Assembly: GCF_023150065.1 (NCBI RefSeq) | Contig: NZ_JAKLLN010000012.1 | Span: 1-64,000, forward strand | Direction: 5' to 3' | Source of the DNA: Zoogloea sp. | Lineage (GTDB): Bacteria; Pseudomonadota; Gammaproteobacteria; Burkholderiales; Rhodocyclaceae | DNA: 64,000 bases | Shown here: one piece after another, positions 28,201 through 37,061 of the stretch | How the letters are laid out: each line of letters begins with the position of its first letter | How positions within the stretch are numbered: the first letter of the stretch is position 1 | The notes under the pieces: generated by a model | Database searches by the model: none | What the model was told of the DNA's origin: nothing | What the model saw: only the letters and a program-made list of their open reading frames with translations | Position numbers and translations under genes: made by a program

Positions 28201-28535
28201 TGAAGGAAATTCGCGCTGTCATCCGCCCCCAGAAGCTGCCCCGCCTGCGCGAGGTGCTGCGGGCCATTCCGGGCTTCCCGGGCATGACGATCAGCAAGGT
28301 GGCAGGTTGTGGTGCCACCTCCCGGCATACGCCCAATACCATCCGTGAGGTGCTCACCGACTTTACCGACAAGGTGCGGATAGAGATCATCGCGCCCGAC
28401 GACATGACCGATACGCTGGTCGATCAGATCGTCCAGGTGGCCAGCACCGGGCAGACCGGCGACGGCCTGGTGTGGGTGACGGAAATCCAGAGAGCGGTGT
28501 TCATCCGCAAGACGGTCGGCTCGGACAGCGTCTGA
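28201..28535 (+). CDS. divergent PII family signalling protein (PII-NG type, metal efflux linked)
   Basis: 111 residues with the PII fold: start MKEIRAVIRPQKLPRLREVL, a T-loop region and the B-loop T83-G-Q-T-G-D-G89 that binds ATP or ADP phosphates. The T-loop is short and lacks the uridylylated Tyr of GlnB/GlnK. Proteins of this branch, known as PII-NG, are found next to CzcA-like metal pumps in proteobacteria, exactly as here. It may sense nucleotides or metal to adjust the pump; the mechanism is unproven. It is separated from the pump gene by a strong hairpin. Confidence 0.88.
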
Positions 28536-28566
28536 GGCGCCGAGGCTGGCGCCCTGGGCGACGGGC

Positions 28567-30612
28567 CTAGAGCTCTATGCCCAGGGACAGCCAGACCATG
28601 CTGGAGGCCGGGTTGACCGGCCTGTTGAGGTGCACCGGCAGGCACTGTTCGGAGCGATCGGCGATTTCCTGGTGACGTTCGCCCAGGTTGATGCCGTTGA
28701 TCGCCATTTCCACCCGCCGGCCGTCCACCTGAAAAGCCTTGGCGATGCGTAGATCAAGGCTGGTATAGGCCGGCGAGGTGTAATCGCAGCCCGGTACGTA
28801 ACCATAGCCGCCGGCCAGGGAGCCCATGCGCAGGATGCTGGCGGTGCTCTTCCAGCCGCTGCCGTAGTCCTGCAGCCAGGTCAGGCTGGCCGAGTAGGGG
28901 GCCGTGCGCTTGGCCACCTCGGGCTCGTCGGTGTGGCGGTCGATCAGGCTGTGGCTGAAGAGGATCTCGGTGCCGGCCCGGGGCTTGGTGCGGAACTGGT
29001 ACTCGAGGCCGCGCAGGACCACCGGCGAATCCAGGTTGACGAACTGGGATGAGGGCAGGGCGCTCAGGGCCAGGGGGCCTATGGGCGAAGGGATGTTGCG
29101 GCGGACCACGAAGTTGCGGATGTGCTCGTTGAAGATCCGCACATCGAGGGTCGCGTCGATGCCCGGGAAACGCCCCAGATAGCCCACTTCCACGGTGTCT
29201 ACCGAGGGGGTGCGCAGGTCGGGATTCGGGACATACGGCCAGGCGATGGGGGCGCTGCTCCGGGGGTCGGTGTTGGGCGCGTAGGCACGCACGTCCCCGT
29301 GGATGTCGAACATGTTGCGCTGCTGCCAGGCCCGGGCGTAGCCGGCCCGGAAGGTGTCCGTGGGGCTGGCTTGCCAATTGACGAAGGCCCGCGGGATGAA
29401 TTGGGCGGCGATGTCGCCGTTCTTCTCGAGGAGCCCGCCGAGGTTGAGCTGCCAGGCCGGGGTCAGGTGCCAGTCCAGGTTGGAGAAGGCCCGGTACATG
29501 CTCATGCTCGGCGGCCTGGTGCCGGCAAACAGGAAGGGGGCGTCCGACTCGTCGCGCCGCCCCTCCAGGCCCCACACCAGCCGCGCCTGGGTATTGAGGG
29601 CAAAGCGGTGCTGCAGTTCGATGTTGGTGCGGTCACTGGCACGGTTGCGGTTGAGGGGCACATTGGGGAAGGCGGGCGAGCTGGCCGTCCACCGGTCAAT
29701 GTTGGATTCGTGGTTGCGGTAGAGGCTGACCAGCCACTCTTCCTCGTGGCTCAGGGTACGCCGCCAGGTGAGATGGATGGTGCTGGATTCCGCGCCGGCG
29801 GTGCGCTCCCCGTTGTTGTTGTAGATCGAATCGGGGTAGCCCATGCCGCGTTCGAGGCGGTTGTAGCCGGCGCGCAGGGTGAGCTCGTCACGGGTGTTGA
29901 GGCGGTAGTCACTGCGCAGGCTGAGGGTCTGGCTGACACGTGAGTCGTTTACGCGGCTGAAGCCGTTGTCGCGGATCTGCCCTGCCGAGAGGCGCACACC
30001 CAGGTCGTCACTGCCGCCGGTCCAGCTGGCGCGGATGTCGGCGATACCGTGATTGCCGGCGTTGATCTGGCCGGAGGCGCCGCGTTCCTGGTGGCTGTGG
30101 CGGGTGATGATGTTGATCACGCCGAGGAACGCGTTGGCGCCGTAGGCATTGGAGTTGGTGCCGCGCACGACCTCGATGCGCTCGATCTCGTCGATGGTCA
30201 GGGGCAGGGACGACCAATCGACGCCACCGAAGGAGCTGGGGGCATACACCGAGCGGCCGTCTACGAGTACCTGGATTTCGGTGGGAAAGTCGCTGCCCAG
30301 GCCGTGATAGGTGACCCACTGGGAGTGCCCGCGCTCCTGGCCGATCTGCATGCCCGGCACCAGACGCAGCAGGCGCGCCACATCGCGATAGCCGGTTGCC
30401 TGGATGAAGTGCCGGTCGAGGATGGTGACCGCACCGGGGGCTTCATTGAGTACCTGGGGAAGTCGCGACGCCGACAGGACTGTCGGGAGATCCTCGAAAA
30501 AAGGGGATTCGGCACTGTATCCCGCCTGGCTGTCGACAGCGAAAACGGTATGAGTGCATGCAAGGCCCGCAAGTGCGGTAAGCAAGGACCGCCGGGAGAA
30601 CAGCGAGGGCAT
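28567..30612 (-). CDS. TonB-dependent outer membrane receptor
   Basis: 681 residues. A signal peptide (LLTALAGLACTHTVFA) is followed by a plug domain with VLSASRLPQVLNEAPGAVTILDRHFI, the LRLVPGMQIG and VLVDGRSVY boxes and ERIEVVRGTNSNAYGANAFLGVINI, then a 22-strand barrel ending in a hydrophobic residue (WLSLGIEL). The plug resembles the BtuB/CirA group. The ligand cannot be told; the neighbour on the opposite strand is the metal efflux operon, with which it converges. The terminal barrel Cys pair (GCDYTS and EQCLPV) is notable. Confidence 0.92.
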   Translation of the reverse strand: MPSLFSRRSLLTALAGLACTHTVFAVDSQAGYSAESPFFEDLPTVLSASRLPQVLNEAPGAVTILDRHFIQATGYRDVARLLRLVPGMQIGQERGHSQWVTYHGLGSDFPTEIQVLVDGRSVYAPSSFGGVDWSSLPLTIDEIERIEVVRGTNSNAYGANAFLGVINIITRHSHQERGASGQINAGNHGIADIRASWTGGSDDLGVRLSAGQIRDNGFSRVNDSRVSQTLSLRSDYRLNTRDELTLRAGYNRLERGMGYPDSIYNNNGERTAGAESSTIHLTWRRTLSHEEEWLVSLYRNHESNIDRWTASSPAFPNVPLNRNRASDRTNIELQHRFALNTQARLVWGLEGRRDESDAPFLFAGTRPPSMSMYRAFSNLDWHLTPAWQLNLGGLLEKNGDIAAQFIPRAFVNWQASPTDTFRAGYARAWQQRNMFDIHGDVRAYAPNTDPRSSAPIAWPYVPNPDLRTPSVDTVEVGYLGRFPGIDATLDVRIFNEHIRNFVVRRNIPSPIGPLALSALPSSQFVNLDSPVVLRGLEYQFRTKPRAGTEILFSHSLIDRHTDEPEVAKRTAPYSASLTWLQDYGSGWKSTASILRMGSLAGGYGYVPGCDYTSPAYTSLDLRIAKAFQVDGRRVEMAINGINLGERHQEIADRSEQCLPVHLNRPVNPASSMVWLSLGIEL

Positions 30613-30745
30613 CGGACGAGTTTTTGTTGTGGTGAGTCGGGGCTTTCCCTGTTATCGACCACGCCCCGGCCTTGCGATTATAAAGCTTGCATGTTGATCT
30701 GCCTGTGTATTCTTTAACTCCCGTATTGTGAATTGATGCACGTGC

Positions 30746-30772
30746 GTGGTACCCGCACGGAGCGGGCACCAC
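30746..30772 (-). terminator. hairpin downstream of the DegP-type gene
   Basis: An 11-bp stem with one mismatch (30746-30756 with 30762-30772, left arm GTGGTACCCGC) lies 19 bases beyond the protease stop codon. There is no T-run, so it is probably a weak terminator or 3'-end stabiliser. Confidence 0.5.
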
Positions 30773-30790
30773 GGGCTCCGGTTGATGTTT

Positions 30791-32311
30791 TCAGTTGATC
30801 CGGATGGGCAGGAAGATCCGGCTGCTGCCCCGCTGGATTAACAGCGCAAAGCGGCTGCCGGCGTCGTCGAGCAGCTTGCGGAACTGTTCGACGCTGGTGA
30901 TGGCCTGGTTGTTGATGCCGAGGATGACGTCACCGTTCTGCAGGCCGGCCTTGGCGGCCGGGCCGCTGCTGCCTTCGACGACGATCCCGCCGGGAACGCC
31001 GAGGCGGCCGGCTTCCTGTCCGGTGAGGGCGCGGCCGTTCAGGCCCAGCTTGTTGCTGGCGCTGTCGTTCTTGCGCTCGGGGCTGGCGGCGAGAACCTTC
31101 TCACCGGCCTGCTCGCCCAGGGTCACCGTGATCTCGCGGGTCTTGTGGTTGCGCCAGACCGACAGGCGTACGCTGGTGCCGGGCTTCTGTTCGCCGATGA
31201 TGCGTGGCAGATCGGCGGAGTTGTCCACCTTCTGGCCGTTGACCCCGAGGACCACGTCACCCGCTTGCAGGCCGCCCTTTTCGGCCGGGGAGCCGGCTTC
31301 GACATTGGCAACCAGCGCGCCGGCCGGCTTGTCGAGGCCGAAGTTCTGGGCCAGGTCGGCATCCAGCCCCTGGATGGTCACGCCCAGGCGGCCGCGCGAG
31401 ACCTTGCCGTACTTCTGCAGTTGGTCCTTCACCTTCATCGCCACGTCGATGGGGATGGCGAAGGAGATGCCCATGAAGCCCCCCGAGCGGGAGTAGATCT
31501 GGGAGTTGATGCCGACCACTTCGCCGGCCAGGTTGAACAGCGGGCCGCCGGAATTGCCCGGGTTGATGGCCACGTCGGTCTGGATGAAGGGGACGTAGTT
31601 TTCGTCGGGCAGGCGGCGGGCCTTGGCGCTGATGATGCCGGCGGTGACGGTGTTCTCGAAGCCGAAGGGCGAGCCCATGGCCACCACCCATTCGCCGACC
31701 TTGGTACGCTCGGCATCGCCGGTCCGCACGAAGGGCAGGCCGTTGGCGTCGATCTTCAGCAGGGCCACGTCGGTGCGCTTGTCGGCGCCCACCACCTTGG
31801 CCTTGAATTCGCGCTTGTCGGTGAGGCGCACGGTGACTTCGCTGGCTCCGTCGACCACATGGGCGTTGGTCAGCACATAGCCGTCGGCGCTGACGATGAA
31901 GCCCGAACCGACGCCCTGCTGGAGCTGTTCCGGGCTGCGATTTCCACCGCCACCGCCGCCCGGCATGCCCGGAACGGGGACGCCGAAGCGGCGCAGGAAG
32001 TCATAGAAGGGGTCGCCGGCGAAGGGGTCTTCCCCGCTCGTGGCGCCGCTGCCACGGGAAACCTTCTGGGTGACGCTGATATTGACCACCGCCGGGCCGA
32101 CCTGTTCGACCAGCGCGGAGAAATCGGGCAGCCCGTAGCGGCTGGCCGGCGCAGCGGGCGCCGGGGCGGTCTGGGGAGGGGGGGCGACGCTGGCGGGCGC
32201 GCCATTGGCGGCATGGGACGGGGAGATGGCGCCGCCTTCCTGCAGGCAGCCGGCAAGAGCCAGAACAAGGGCGGAAAAGGCAAAGGTCGATCGGACCAGG
32301 ACAGGTTTCAT
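30791..32311 (-). CDS. degP: DegP/MucD-type periplasmic serine endoprotease (Do family), lipoprotein
   Basis: 506 residues. An N-terminal lipobox L19-A-G-C22 predicts a lipid anchor, unusual for DegP, which is normally free. After a Pro/Ala linker comes the trypsin-like domain with catalytic H151 (TNAHVV), D181 (TDVALL) and S254 (GNSGGPL), then two PDZ domains (GRLGVTIQGL and the terminal GGIVVEGSSGPAAKAGLQNGD). It degrades or refolds misfolded envelope proteins. It is divergent from oxyR with 188 bases between. A lipid-anchored form may act close to a membrane. Confidence 0.93.
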   Translation of the reverse strand: MKPVLVRSTFAFSALVLALAGCLQEGGAISPSHAANGAPASVAPPPQTAPAPAAPASRYGLPDFSALVEQVGPAVVNISVTQKVSRGSGATSGEDPFAGDPFYDFLRRFGVPVPGMPGGGGGGNRSPEQLQQGVGSGFIVSADGYVLTNAHVVDGASEVTVRLTDKREFKAKVVGADKRTDVALLKIDANGLPFVRTGDAERTKVGEWVVAMGSPFGFENTVTAGIISAKARRLPDENYVPFIQTDVAINPGNSGGPLFNLAGEVVGINSQIYSRSGGFMGISFAIPIDVAMKVKDQLQKYGKVSRGRLGVTIQGLDADLAQNFGLDKPAGALVANVEAGSPAEKGGLQAGDVVLGVNGQKVDNSADLPRIIGEQKPGTSVRLSVWRNHKTREITVTLGEQAGEKVLAASPERKNDSASNKLGLNGRALTGQEAGRLGVPGGIVVEGSSGPAAKAGLQNGDVILGINNQAITSVEQFRKLLDDAGSRFALLIQRGSSRIFLPIRIN

Positions 32312-32465
32312 CTGTTGCTCCAGTGGATGGCCTGAAAATTGACGCTCCCGGGGAGCATCATGTTCCGTGTTTAAACAAGTGCTTACAAAATGGGGGCGCT
32401 TTGGCGGGATGCAAGCCCCCGTGATCGCGGCCTGCCCGGATGCGCCCTTTAGGCGATGAGGATGT

Positions 32466-32480
32466 ATAGTTAATCACTAT
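32466..32480 (+). promoter_or_regulatory. OxyR binding motif upstream of oxyR
   Basis: ATAGTTAATCACTAT matches the OxyR unit ATAG-n-t-n-n-n-a-n-CTAT at all but one defined position. It lies 20-34 bases before the oxyR ATG, where it would allow negative autoregulation. Confidence 0.65.
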
Positions 32481-32499
32481 TGCTAACTGGGGCGACCTG

Positions 32500-33417
32500 A
32501 TGACGCTTACCGATCTTCGCTATCTCGTTGCGCTGGCCCGTGAACGTCACTTCGGCCACGCGGCAGAGCGCTGCAATGTCAGCCAGCCGACGTTGTCGGT
32601 GGCCATCAAGAAGCTCGAGGACGAACTGGCGGTCACCCTGTTCGAGCGCAGCGCGGCCGATGTGAAGATCACCGATATCGGTGCGCGCATCGTCGCCCAG
32701 GCCGAAAAGGTGCTGCTCGAAGCCGGGCAGATCAAGGAGCTGGCCACCGCGGGGCGCGACCCCCTGTCCGGTCCGCTCAAGCTCGGCGTGATCTACACCA
32801 TCGGCCCCTACCTGCTGCCGCACCTGATTCCCCGGGTCCATGCCGCGGCGCCGTCCATGCCCCTGCTGATCCAGGAGAACTACACCGCCCGCCTGGCCGA
32901 ATCCCTCAAGCGCGGCGACCTGGACGTGATCGTGGTGGCCCTGCCCTTCGAAGAGCCCGGGATCGTCACCCAGGCGGTGTACGACGAGCCCTTCCGGGTG
33001 CTGATGCCCGCCGGCCACGCCTGGGAGGATGACGACACGATTCCGGCCGCCCGCCTGGCCGACGCGCCGCTGCTGCTGCTTGGCGCCGGCAACTGTTTCC
33101 GCGACCAGGTGCTTGAGGTGTGCCCCCTGTGCCGTGGCGGCGAGGGCCTGCAGCGCACCCTGGAAGGCAGCTCCCTGGAGACCATCCGCCACATGGTGGC
33201 CACCGGTGCCGGCATCACCGTGCTGCCCAGCTCCGCCGCCGACCCCCTTCCCGGCGGCAATTCGCTCCTCACCGTGCGTCCCTTCGACGCGCCGGAGCCC
33301 TTCCGGCGCATTGCCCTGGCCTGGCGGGTGACCTATCCCCGCAGCGGGGCCATCGATGTGATCCGGGCGGCCATCCTCGGCAGCCCCCTGCAAGGGGTGC
33401 GCCCGGTCAGCCGTTGA
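32500..33417 (+). CDS. oxyR: hydrogen peroxide sensing LysR-type regulator OxyR
   Basis: 305 residues. LysR helix-turn-helix (HFGHAAERCNVSQPTLSVAIKKLE) plus effector domain. The redox cysteines fall at C199 and C208 (GNCFRDQVLEVC), the same numbering as in E. coli OxyR, whose C199-C208 disulfide switches the protein on under peroxide. An extra Cys211 follows. No catalase or peroxidase gene is adjacent in this window. The OxyR motif before its start supports autoregulation. Confidence 0.94.
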   Translation: MTLTDLRYLVALARERHFGHAAERCNVSQPTLSVAIKKLEDELAVTLFERSAADVKITDIGARIVAQAEKVLLEAGQIKELATAGRDPLSGPLKLGVIYTIGPYLLPHLIPRVHAAAPSMPLLIQENYTARLAESLKRGDLDVIVVALPFEEPGIVTQAVYDEPFRVLMPAGHAWEDDDTIPAARLADAPLLLLGAGNCFRDQVLEVCPLCRGGEGLQRTLEGSSLETIRHMVATGAGITVLPSSAADPLPGGNSLLTVRPFDAPEPFRRIALAWRVTYPRSGAIDVIRAAILGSPLQGVRPVSR

Positions 33418-34021
33418 CGCTTGGCGTGGCGCGGAAGCTGCCCGCCTCGGTGACGATCCAGTCCATGGGCTGGTCGTGGGGCTGAGGATGGGTGGAGTCG
33501 GTCCGGGCCAGTTCGAAGGCCACGCCGATGCACAGGGGGGGCGGATCGAGGGCCGCCAGGGTGCGGTCGAAGTAGCCGCCGCCGTAGCCCAGCCGGTAGC
33601 CCGCCGCGTCGAAGGCGTTGAGGGGGATCAGGATCACGTCCGGCTCCACCCGCAAGCCGTGCGCCGGTACGGGGATGCCGTGATGATCCGTGTCCATGAG
33701 GTCGCCCGGTTGCCAGCGCCGGAAACGCATCGGCTGCGCCGGTTCCGTCACTTCGGGCAGGGCCGCCTGGCGCTGCGGATCGGCGGCCAGCCAGCGCCCT
33801 GCCCAGGCCACCAGGTCCACTTCGCCGCGCCAGGGCCAGCAGAAAGCCAGGGTTCGCGGGGCCAGCGTTTCCAGCAGGGCATCCAGGTGGCCTTCGATGC
33901 GGGCCGAGAGGGTCGCCCGCGCCTCCGCAGGGAGGGCTTCCCGCGCGGCGATGGCGGCCTGGCGCAAGCCTCTCCGCAGTGCAGCAATATCGCTCCCGGC
34001 GGGGGAGTTCGGGGTGTTCAC
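33407..34021 (-). CDS. fau: 5-formyltetrahydrofolate cyclo-ligase
   Basis: 204 residues from GTG 34021, which has GGAG 9 bases upstream; ATG 34042 (7 residues longer) lacks such a site. The family pattern is seen: LRRGLRQAAIAAREALPAEAR at the start, LIPLNAFDAAGYRLGYGGGYFDRTLA near the end (phosphate-binding G-Y-G-G-G-Y-D/F-D). It converts 5-formyl-THF to 5,10-methenyl-THF with ATP, recycling folate. Its last bases overlap the convergent oxyR end by 11 bases, and its start is only 40 bases from the divergent transglycosylase gene. Confidence 0.92.
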   Translation of the reverse strand: MNTPNSPAGSDIAALRRGLRQAAIAAREALPAEARATLSARIEGHLDALLETLAPRTLAFCWPWRGEVDLVAWAGRWLAADPQRQAALPEVTEPAQPMRFRRWQPGDLMDTDHHGIPVPAHGLRVEPDVILIPLNAFDAAGYRLGYGGGYFDRTLAALDPPPLCIGVAFELARTDSTHPQPHDQPMDWIVTEAGSFRATPSVNG

Positions 34022-34061
34022 TGTGCTATTCTCCGGCGGCATTTTGGCGGGGCGAAAATCA

Positions 34062-36035
34062 ATGAAGAATAGCGCGTGGGCCGTACTGGCGGCAGTTTTG
34101 TGGATGGCCATGCCGGCCGGCGGCGACCCGGGGGACGAGCGCATCCTGCTGGCCCGGGACGCGGCGCGCAGCGGTGATCGCAACCGTCTGGCCCTCAATG
34201 CGCCGGCCACCGGCCACGTGCTCGACCCCTATCCCGAATACTGGGCCCTGTCCAACCAGGTCGCCCGCCCCTCCGCCGATTTCGATCCGGCCCGCATCCA
34301 GGACTTCCTCGAACGCAACAGCGGCAGCTGGCTGGCCGAGAAGTTGCGCGGCGAATGGCTGCGCAGCCTGGGCAAGCGGGGCGAGTGGGGCAGCTTCGTG
34401 GCCGAGTTTCCGTACCAGGAGCAGCCGGACCAGGAGCTGCGCTGCTATCACTATCAGGCCCGCCTGCAGAACGGCGACGGTGCCGTGCTGGGCGAGGTGC
34501 GCCCCCTGTGGTTCAGCCTGGTGGACACCCCGGAGAGCTGCATCCCGGTTCTGCAGACCCTGGTCCGCGAGGCGCAGGTGGCGCCGGATGACCTGTGGCT
34601 ACGCATCCGCCGTCTGATGGAGGCCAAGCGCATCACCGGCGCCCGGGCCGTGGCCAGCTGGCTGCCCGCCGATCAGGCGCTGGGCGCGTCCGACCTCGAC
34701 AAGGCCAGCACCAACCCGTCCACCTGGCTGGATCGTCAGCCCGTCAACTTCGCGGCCAGCCGCCAGGGGCGCGAGCTGGCCCTGATCGCCCTGGCCCGCC
34801 TGTCCCGCGACGATCCGATGGGCGCCTATCTGCGCTATTCCCGGCTCGACGAGCGCTTCAGCGCGGCCGAGCGGGGCTATGCCCTCGGCCAGATCGCCTG
34901 GCAGGCTGCCACCAAGCTGCTCCCCGAAGCCCACGCCTGGTTCAAGGCGGTTGGCGACACGCCCATGTCCGAAGAGCAGGCCGCCTGGCGCGTGCGTGCC
35001 GCGCTGCGTGCCGGCGACTGGCGGGCCGTGAAGGCGGCGGTCGAAGCCATGCCCGCCGCCCAGCGGGATCTGCCCGACTGGACCTACTGGCTCGGTCGGG
35101 CCCAGCAGGCCCTGGGCAACAAGGAGGCCGCCCGCCAGGCCTTCGAGCGCCTGGCCGGGCACCCCACCTTCTACAGCATTCTTGCCGACGAGGAGCTCGG
35201 CCGCAGCTTCAAGCTGCCCGACAAGGCCCGGGCCACCAGCGATGAGGAAGCCGAGCGGGTCCGCCAGACCCCGGGCGTGCAGCGCGCCCTGGCGCTGTTC
35301 CGGCTCGACATGCGCACCGAGGGCACGCGGGAATGGAACTGGACCCTGCGTAACCGGGATGACCGCTTCCTCCTCGCCGCTGCCCAGCTGGCCCAGCAGC
35401 TCGGCATCTACGACCGGGCCATCAACGCCGCCGACCGCACCCGCAACGAGCACGACTACAGCCTGCGCTACCTCGCACCCTACCGGGAGCGCATCGAGCC
35501 CAATGCCCGCAGCCGCGACCTGGACACCGGCTGGGTGTATGGCCTGATGCGCCAGGAGAGCCGCTTCGTCACCTCGGCCCGTTCGGGCGTCGGCGCCCAG
35601 GGGCTGATGCAGATCATGCCGACCACCGGGCAATGGATCGCCGGCAAGCTCGGCATGAAGGGGTACAACGTGGGGTGGCTGCGTGACCCGGACACCAACG
35701 TGATGTTCGGCACCACCTACATGCGGATGGTCCTCGAGGGCCTCGACAACCACCCGGTGCTGGCCTCGGCCGCCTACAACGCCGGCCCCGGCCGGGCCAA
35801 GCGCTGGAAGGACGCGAAGCCCCTGGAGGGGGCCATCTACGCCGAGACCATTCCCTTCGGCGAGACCCGCGACTACGTAAAGAAGGTGATGGCCAATTCC
35901 GTGGTTTATGCCCTCCTGCTGGACGGGCGCTCGCCCTCCCTGAAGAGCCGGCTGGGCACCATTGCCGCCAGCAACGGCGACGTCAGGGACGTCGGCGGCA
36001 TGGGCAGCCCGGCACCGGGGGCTGGGCTCGAATAA
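34062..36035 (+). CDS. slt: soluble lytic murein transglycosylase (Slt70-like)
   Basis: 657 residues: signal peptide, a long superhelical U-domain made of helical repeats (about 30-470), then the goose-lysozyme-like SLT domain. The catalytic Glu499 is in MRQESRF, with GAQGLMQIMP and ASAAYNAGPGRAKRW downstream. The enzyme cuts peptidoglycan between MurNAc and GlcNAc to give anhydro ends, for wall turnover and for inserting machines. The next genes (NDUFA9-like, cca) follow closely on the same strand, an order common in betaproteobacteria. Confidence 0.94.
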   Translation: MKNSAWAVLAAVLWMAMPAGGDPGDERILLARDAARSGDRNRLALNAPATGHVLDPYPEYWALSNQVARPSADFDPARIQDFLERNSGSWLAEKLRGEWLRSLGKRGEWGSFVAEFPYQEQPDQELRCYHYQARLQNGDGAVLGEVRPLWFSLVDTPESCIPVLQTLVREAQVAPDDLWLRIRRLMEAKRITGARAVASWLPADQALGASDLDKASTNPSTWLDRQPVNFAASRQGRELALIALARLSRDDPMGAYLRYSRLDERFSAAERGYALGQIAWQAATKLLPEAHAWFKAVGDTPMSEEQAAWRVRAALRAGDWRAVKAAVEAMPAAQRDLPDWTYWLGRAQQALGNKEAARQAFERLAGHPTFYSILADEELGRSFKLPDKARATSDEEAERVRQTPGVQRALALFRLDMRTEGTREWNWTLRNRDDRFLLAAAQLAQQLGIYDRAINAADRTRNEHDYSLRYLAPYRERIEPNARSRDLDTGWVYGLMRQESRFVTSARSGVGAQGLMQIMPTTGQWIAGKLGMKGYNVGWLRDPDTNVMFGTTYMRMVLEGLDNHPVLASAAYNAGPGRAKRWKDAKPLEGAIYAETIPFGETRDYVKKVMANSVVYALLLDGRSPSLKSRLGTIAASNGDVRDVGGMGSPAPGAGLE

Positions 36036-36104
36036 GCCTCCGCGGCTGGGGAATTCTTTGCGCGGGTTTTGATCTGTGATGGTGGAACATCCCTGGAGAA
36101 AGTC

Positions 36105-37061
36105 ATGACCCCCATTCGCAAGGTGCTCGTCGTTGGAGGCAGTGGCTTCGTCGGCACCGCCGTGGCCGAGCGCCTGACGGCAGCCGGCCTTAGCCTGCTC
36201 ATCCCCACGCGGCGTCGCGAGCGTGCCCGCCATCTGCTGCTCCTGCCCACCGCCGAGGTGGTCGAGGCCGATGTCTTCGATCCACCGACCCTGGCGGGGC
36301 TGATGACCGGCTTGGACGCGGTGGTGAACCTGGTCGGCGTGCTGCATTCGCGCAGCGGTACGCCCTACGGGCCGGATTTTGCCCGTGCCCATGTGGAGCT
36401 CCCCAAACGCCTGGTCGCCGCGGCCCGGCAGGCGGGCGTGCAGCGCATCGTGCAGGTGAGCGCCCTGGGCGCCAGTGCCGACGGGCCGTCCGAGTATCAG
36501 CGCTCGAAGGCCGACGGCGAGGCCGCAATCCGTGCTGCTGCGCCGGAGGTGGCCTGGACCATCCTGCGCCCCTCGGTGATCTTCGGGCCCGGTGACAGCT
36601 TTCTCAACCTGTTCGCCAGCCTGGTAAGGCGCTTTCCGCTGATGCCCCTGGGGGGCGCCGATGCCCGCTTCCAGCCGGTGTACGTGGAGGACGTGGCCGA
36701 CGTGGTGGCTGAAGCCCTGCAGCGCAGCGACGCCGCGGGCCAGACCTTCGACATGGCCGGCCCCACCCAGTATTCCCTGCGCGAGCTGGTCGAGTATGTC
36801 GGCGATCTGACCGGCTGCCCCCGGCCCGTGATCCCCCTGCCTGAAGGGCTGGCCATGCTCCAGGCCGGCCTGCTCGAGCTGCTCCCTGGCACGCTGATGA
36901 GCCGCGACAACGTGCGCTCCATGCGTGCGCCCAACGTCACCGCGGGGCCGCCCCAGCCGTGGGGGCGGGTGCCCACCCCCCTGGAGGCGATCGCCCCCAC
37001 CTATCTCGGCAAGGCCAACAAGCGTTGCCGATTTGCCACCTTCCAGCTCCATCGTCCATGA
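36105..37061 (+). CDS. NAD(P)-binding SDR protein, complex I NDUFA9 subunit family
   Basis: 318 residues. Atypical extended SDR with the Rossmann motif VVGGSGFVGTAVAERL at the start, VNLVGVLHS, and Y-x-x-x-K (EYQRSKADGE) plus LRPSVIFGPGDSFLN. This matches the NDUFA9-like branch, which in mitochondria is a complex I accessory subunit; in bacteria its target is uncertain. Its stop overlaps the cca start (ATGA), so the two are translationally coupled. ATG 36105 has TGGAG upstream. Confidence 0.88.
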   Translation: MTPIRKVLVVGGSGFVGTAVAERLTAAGLSLLIPTRRRERARHLLLLPTAEVVEADVFDPPTLAGLMTGLDAVVNLVGVLHSRSGTPYGPDFARAHVELPKRLVAAARQAGVQRIVQVSALGASADGPSEYQRSKADGEAAIRAAAPEVAWTILRPSVIFGPGDSFLNLFASLVRRFPLMPLGGADARFQPVYVEDVADVVAEALQRSDAAGQTFDMAGPTQYSLRELVEYVGDLTGCPRPVIPLPEGLAMLQAGLLELLPGTLMSRDNVRSMRAPNVTAGPPQPWGRVPTPLEAIAPTYLGKANKRCRFATFQLHRP

